Notes under the pieces: model-generated
Told to the model about the DNA's origin: nothing
Databases searched by the model: none
What the model saw: only the letters and a program-made list of their open reading frames with translations
Shown here: one piece after another, positions 61,851 to 64,000 of the stretch
Layout: the number at the start of each line of letters is the position of its first letter
Numbering within the stretch: the first letter of the stretch is position 1
Program-made: the position numbers and the translations under genes
NCBI GenBank assembly: GCA_027493525.1
Contig: JAOSKN010000002.1
Span: forward strand, 1,955,326 to 2,019,325
Source of the DNA: Planctomycetota bacterium
Lineage (GTDB): Bacteria > Planctomycetota > SZUA-567 > H5-PLA8
DNA: 64,000 bases
Reading direction: 5' to 3'

Positions 61851-62906
61851 ACGCCAAGAAACTCACCGGCGCGCTGATGATCCTGTTCCTGGTGCTCGTC
61901 GGCTCCTTCCTCATCGCGGAGAGCCTCAAGCGCCCGCGCATCCTCGTCCTGCACAGCTACTACACCGACTACGCCTGGGTGAAGGACATCGACGTCGGCA
62001 TCAAGCGCGGCCTCGCCAACCGGCCTTACAACGTCCGCTACCACTACATGGACACCAAGCGCCATCCCTTCCCCGAGTTCATGGAGAAGGCCGGCGTCAC
62101 CGCGCGCCGCATGATCAACGAGTGGCAGCCCGACATCATTATCGCCATCGACGACAACGCCCAGAAGTACGTCGCCAAACACTACATCGACGACCCCAGC
62201 AAGGTCATCCTCTTCAGCGGGCTCAACGCCGAACTCCAGGATTACGGCTACGACAAGGCCAAAAACGTCTCGGGCATCATCGAACGCATTCCCTACGACG
62301 CCGCCCGCGACATTTACCTCCAGGTGCTCCCCGCGGATAAGCGCCGCATCTACCACATCAGCGACGACTCCGAGACCAGCGTCGCCATCCACAAGGAACT
62401 CGAGAACTTCGATTGGTCGCCCCTCAAGTTCGTCGAATCCCGCCAGATCTCCACCATCGGCGAGTGGAAAAAAGCCGTGAAGGACGCCGAAGACGTCTCC
62501 GACTGCCTTATGATCACCCACTACCACACGCTCAAGGACGACAACGACCCCACCAAGATCGTCAAGCCCCAGGAAGTCGTGGAATGGACCGAAAAAAACA
62601 CCAACCTCCCGACCCTCGGCTTCTGGGGCTTCTTCGTCGAGGAAGGCGGGATGATGGCCGTCGCCGTCTCGCCCTACGAGCAGGGCGAGATCCCCGCGCG
62701 CATGGCCGTGAGCATCATTGAAGGCGCCAAGGGACAGCCCGGCCGAATGCCCTTCAACGAAGTCTCCAAGCGCCTGCCCTGGCAGAAAAAATCGCCTCTT
62801 CGTCATGTACATGCGCGGCAGCACCTTCCGCGAGCGCGTCAAGGGCCAGGAGATCCCCCTGATCCTGGAAGCCTTCGCGCGCGCGATGAACCACTATTAC
62901 GATTAG
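61847..62906 (+). CDS. Membrane-anchored substrate-binding protein, PF04392-like (frameshift)
   Basis: The start ATG 61847 overlaps the transporter stop. A signal anchor (LTGALMILFLVLVGSFLIAES) leads to a periplasmic-binding fold of the ABC_sub_bind type: PRILVLHSYYTDYAWVKDID, WQPDIIIAIDDNAQKYVAKH, KVILFSGLNAELQDYGYD, LPADKRRIYHISDDSETSVA. Near 62790 six A residues break the frame. With five, QKNRLFVMYMRGSTFRERVK continues to ...RAMNHYYD and the stop at 62906, about 352 residues. No ABC permease or ATPase is nearby, so it is likely an accessory or sensor subunit of the adjacent DASS transporter. Confidence 0.75.
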
Positions 62907-63200
62907 CCGAGTGGCCGCAGGAAACTCAGGTAAGCCTGCTTAGTACCGTGCCGCGGAAGTAACTGGCCCAATGCGCCGGGCATTTTGTCCCGGATCGAGG
63001 CGCGTCGAGAGAGCATATCGGGACGAAGATCTGTGACCGAGACGCAACGAAGAGCCGGGGCAAAAGGCTCCAGCAGTGGGTCAGGAACTTCCGCGGCGCG
63101 GTACTCAGTCGGTATACGTCGAGTTGCTGCGCAGGTCGTTCCGCTTGTAGGCCTCGTCGCCGTCGCCCCCGCATACCCTCGAAAGGTCTGGGGGCGTGCG
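62907..63200. other. Intergenic region
   Basis: No gene, repeat or RNA is recognised. The beta-helix frame on the minus strand reads on past its TAG for about 27 codons (…YKRNDLRSNSTYTD) before a second stop, with coding-like composition. A read-through or a wrong base at the TAG cannot be excluded. Confidence 0.3.
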
Positions 63201-64000
63201 CTATTCCCCCACGCCTACCTTCATGCCTTCCGGCACTCCGAGCGCGGTGAATTCCGGAGGCAACATCCCCTCCGGATCGGATTCCACCGCGCCCAGGTCG
63301 AAGCCTTTCCCCGCCGCGCGCTCCAGGCCCGGCAGGCTCCCCGACTCCGGCACCGGCCACTTCGCCGCGCGGAGCCGTTCCAGTATCTTTTCGGCGTCGG
63401 GCGCCGCGTCGATGGCCGGCGAGTCGGCGAGCGGCGCGAAGCGCTCGTCGTACGGAAGCTTGCCGTCGGGGAGACTGACGCCGTGGGCATTGTAAGCGCT
63501 GCGCTGCTCGGCCTCTTTCTGCACGCTCGACCAGAGCAGGTTGCCGTCGCACTGCCAGGGCTCCCAGGCGCATCGGCGCGGGTCCTGCTTCTGGTGCCAG
63601 AACTGGTTCATCAGTAGAATGTTCCCGAACATCAGCCCGCGCGGGGTCGTCTCGAGCGCGGCGTGCGCCATGTAGACCGCGCGCCCCGGGCCGGCCAGCG
63701 TGTTGTGGTAGAAGAGGATCGCCGCCGTGGCCGGATCGTCCTTCGCGGCGTACCACCAGTACGTCCGCCCGTTCCGGTTCCGGATCGCGTTCCGGTAGAT
63801 GTAGAGCGGCCCGGTCTTGGGCTTCTTGATCCGCATGCCCTCGCCGGCCTCCACGATCAGGTTGTGGTGCCAGCGCTGGTTGACGCTGGAGCCGTTCGGG
63901 CCCAGCCCGTAGGCCCAGATGTTCCGCATCGTGTTATGGTGGACTTCCAGCCCGACGCTCGTGGGTCCGTCGCCGAGTTCGGCCTGCTCGGCTTTGGAAA
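63201..64000 (-). CDS. Right-handed beta-helix protein, C-terminal part
   Basis: The gene runs off the right edge; about 266 codons are visible, with no start. The frame is open from 64000 (SKAEQAELGDGPTSVGLEVH). Asn/His-rich parallel beta-helix rungs follow: VNQRWHHNLIVEAGEGMRI, KTGPLYIYRNAIRNRNGRTY, AAILFYHNTLAGPGRAVYM, RGLMFGNILLMNQF. The C-terminal region ends with the common DSPAIDAA...FDLGAVESD motif. This is typical of secreted polysaccharide-active or -binding proteins. The signal peptide would lie outside the window. Confidence 0.8.
   Translation of the reverse strand, partial: SKAEQAELGDGPTSVGLEVHHNTMRNIWAYGLGPNGSSVNQRWHHNLIVEAGEGMRIKKPKTGPLYIYRNAIRNRNGRTYWWYAAKDDPATAAILFYHNTLAGPGRAVYMAHAALETTPRGLMFGNILLMNQFWHQKQDPRRCAWEPWQCDGNLLWSSVQKEAEQRSAYNAHGVSLPDGKLPYDERFAPLADSPAIDAAPDAEKILERLRAAKWPVPESGSLPGLERAAGKGFDLGAVESDPEGMLPPEFTALGVPEGMKVGVGE

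Noticed and set aside
63117..63200. Separate small gene ending YKRNDLRSNSTYTD on the minus strand
   Set aside because: It is in the same frame directly after the beta-helix stop, with no start codon or ribosome binding site of its own.

Overview
The window is a very GC-rich (roughly 70%, by eye) stretch of bacterial chromosome. Several features point to Planctomycetota or a close PVC-type relative: eukaryote-like Ser/Thr kinases, a long MoxR/DUF58/vWA/DUF4175/DUF4159 operon, secreted PA14, HEAT and prenyltransferase-repeat proteins, and intergenic heptamer repeat arrays. The phylum is an inference; there is no rRNA or ribosomal gene to fix it.

Layout. 1-4.1 kb is a mosaic edge: two exported proteins, an AT-rich junction, an orphan pseudopilin, a tyrosine integrase split by a frameshift, and a tRNA-Lys(UUU). 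4.3-20.4 kb is one tightly packed plus-strand operon and the best candidate for an undescribed system. It encodes a Ser/Thr kinase, a PP2C phosphatase, GrpE, a DnaK with a C-terminal zinc ribbon, a membrane TPR protein with a J-like N-terminus lacking HPD, a zinc-ribbon/TM/coiled-coil protein, a 1172-residue Clp-type AAA / pseudo-receiver / FtsH-type AAA plus M41 protease fusion, an FHA-zinc-ribbon kinase and a membrane repeat protein. It reads as a phosphorylation-controlled chaperone-protease machine. 20.5-30.8 kb is tryptophan catabolism. An AraC-type regulator lies opposite a promoter driving HAAO, ACMSD, kynureninase, KMO, tryptophan 2,3-dioxygenase and KynB. 2-Aminomuconate semialdehyde dehydrogenase and a RidA-type deaminase lie on the other strand. 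Together they would take tryptophan to 4-oxalocrotonate. A second amidohydrolase and a Rieske ferredoxin follow the regulator.

31-47 kb is a 16-kb minus-strand operon for a MoxR-vWA cell-envelope system. 47-56.5 kb holds MiaE, a prenyltransferase-repeat exported protein, an amidohydrolase, a polytopic membrane protein, a CobA-HemD fusion and PurU, separated by repeat-rich spacers. 56.6-59.9 kb is a DprE1-DprE2-UbiA set for a polyprenyl-phospho-arabinose-like donor. 60-62.9 kb pairs a cyclic-nucleotide-binding/DASS transporter fusion with a substrate-binding protein. The right edge is a partial beta-helix protein.

Data quality. At least seven genes are interrupted by single-base indels that leave the protein motifs intact on both sides, and the tRNA acceptor arm is one base short. 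Most of these sit in homopolymer runs, several of them one base too short. This looks like consensus error rather than gene decay, so the interrupted genes are annotated as single full-length genes with the break noted.
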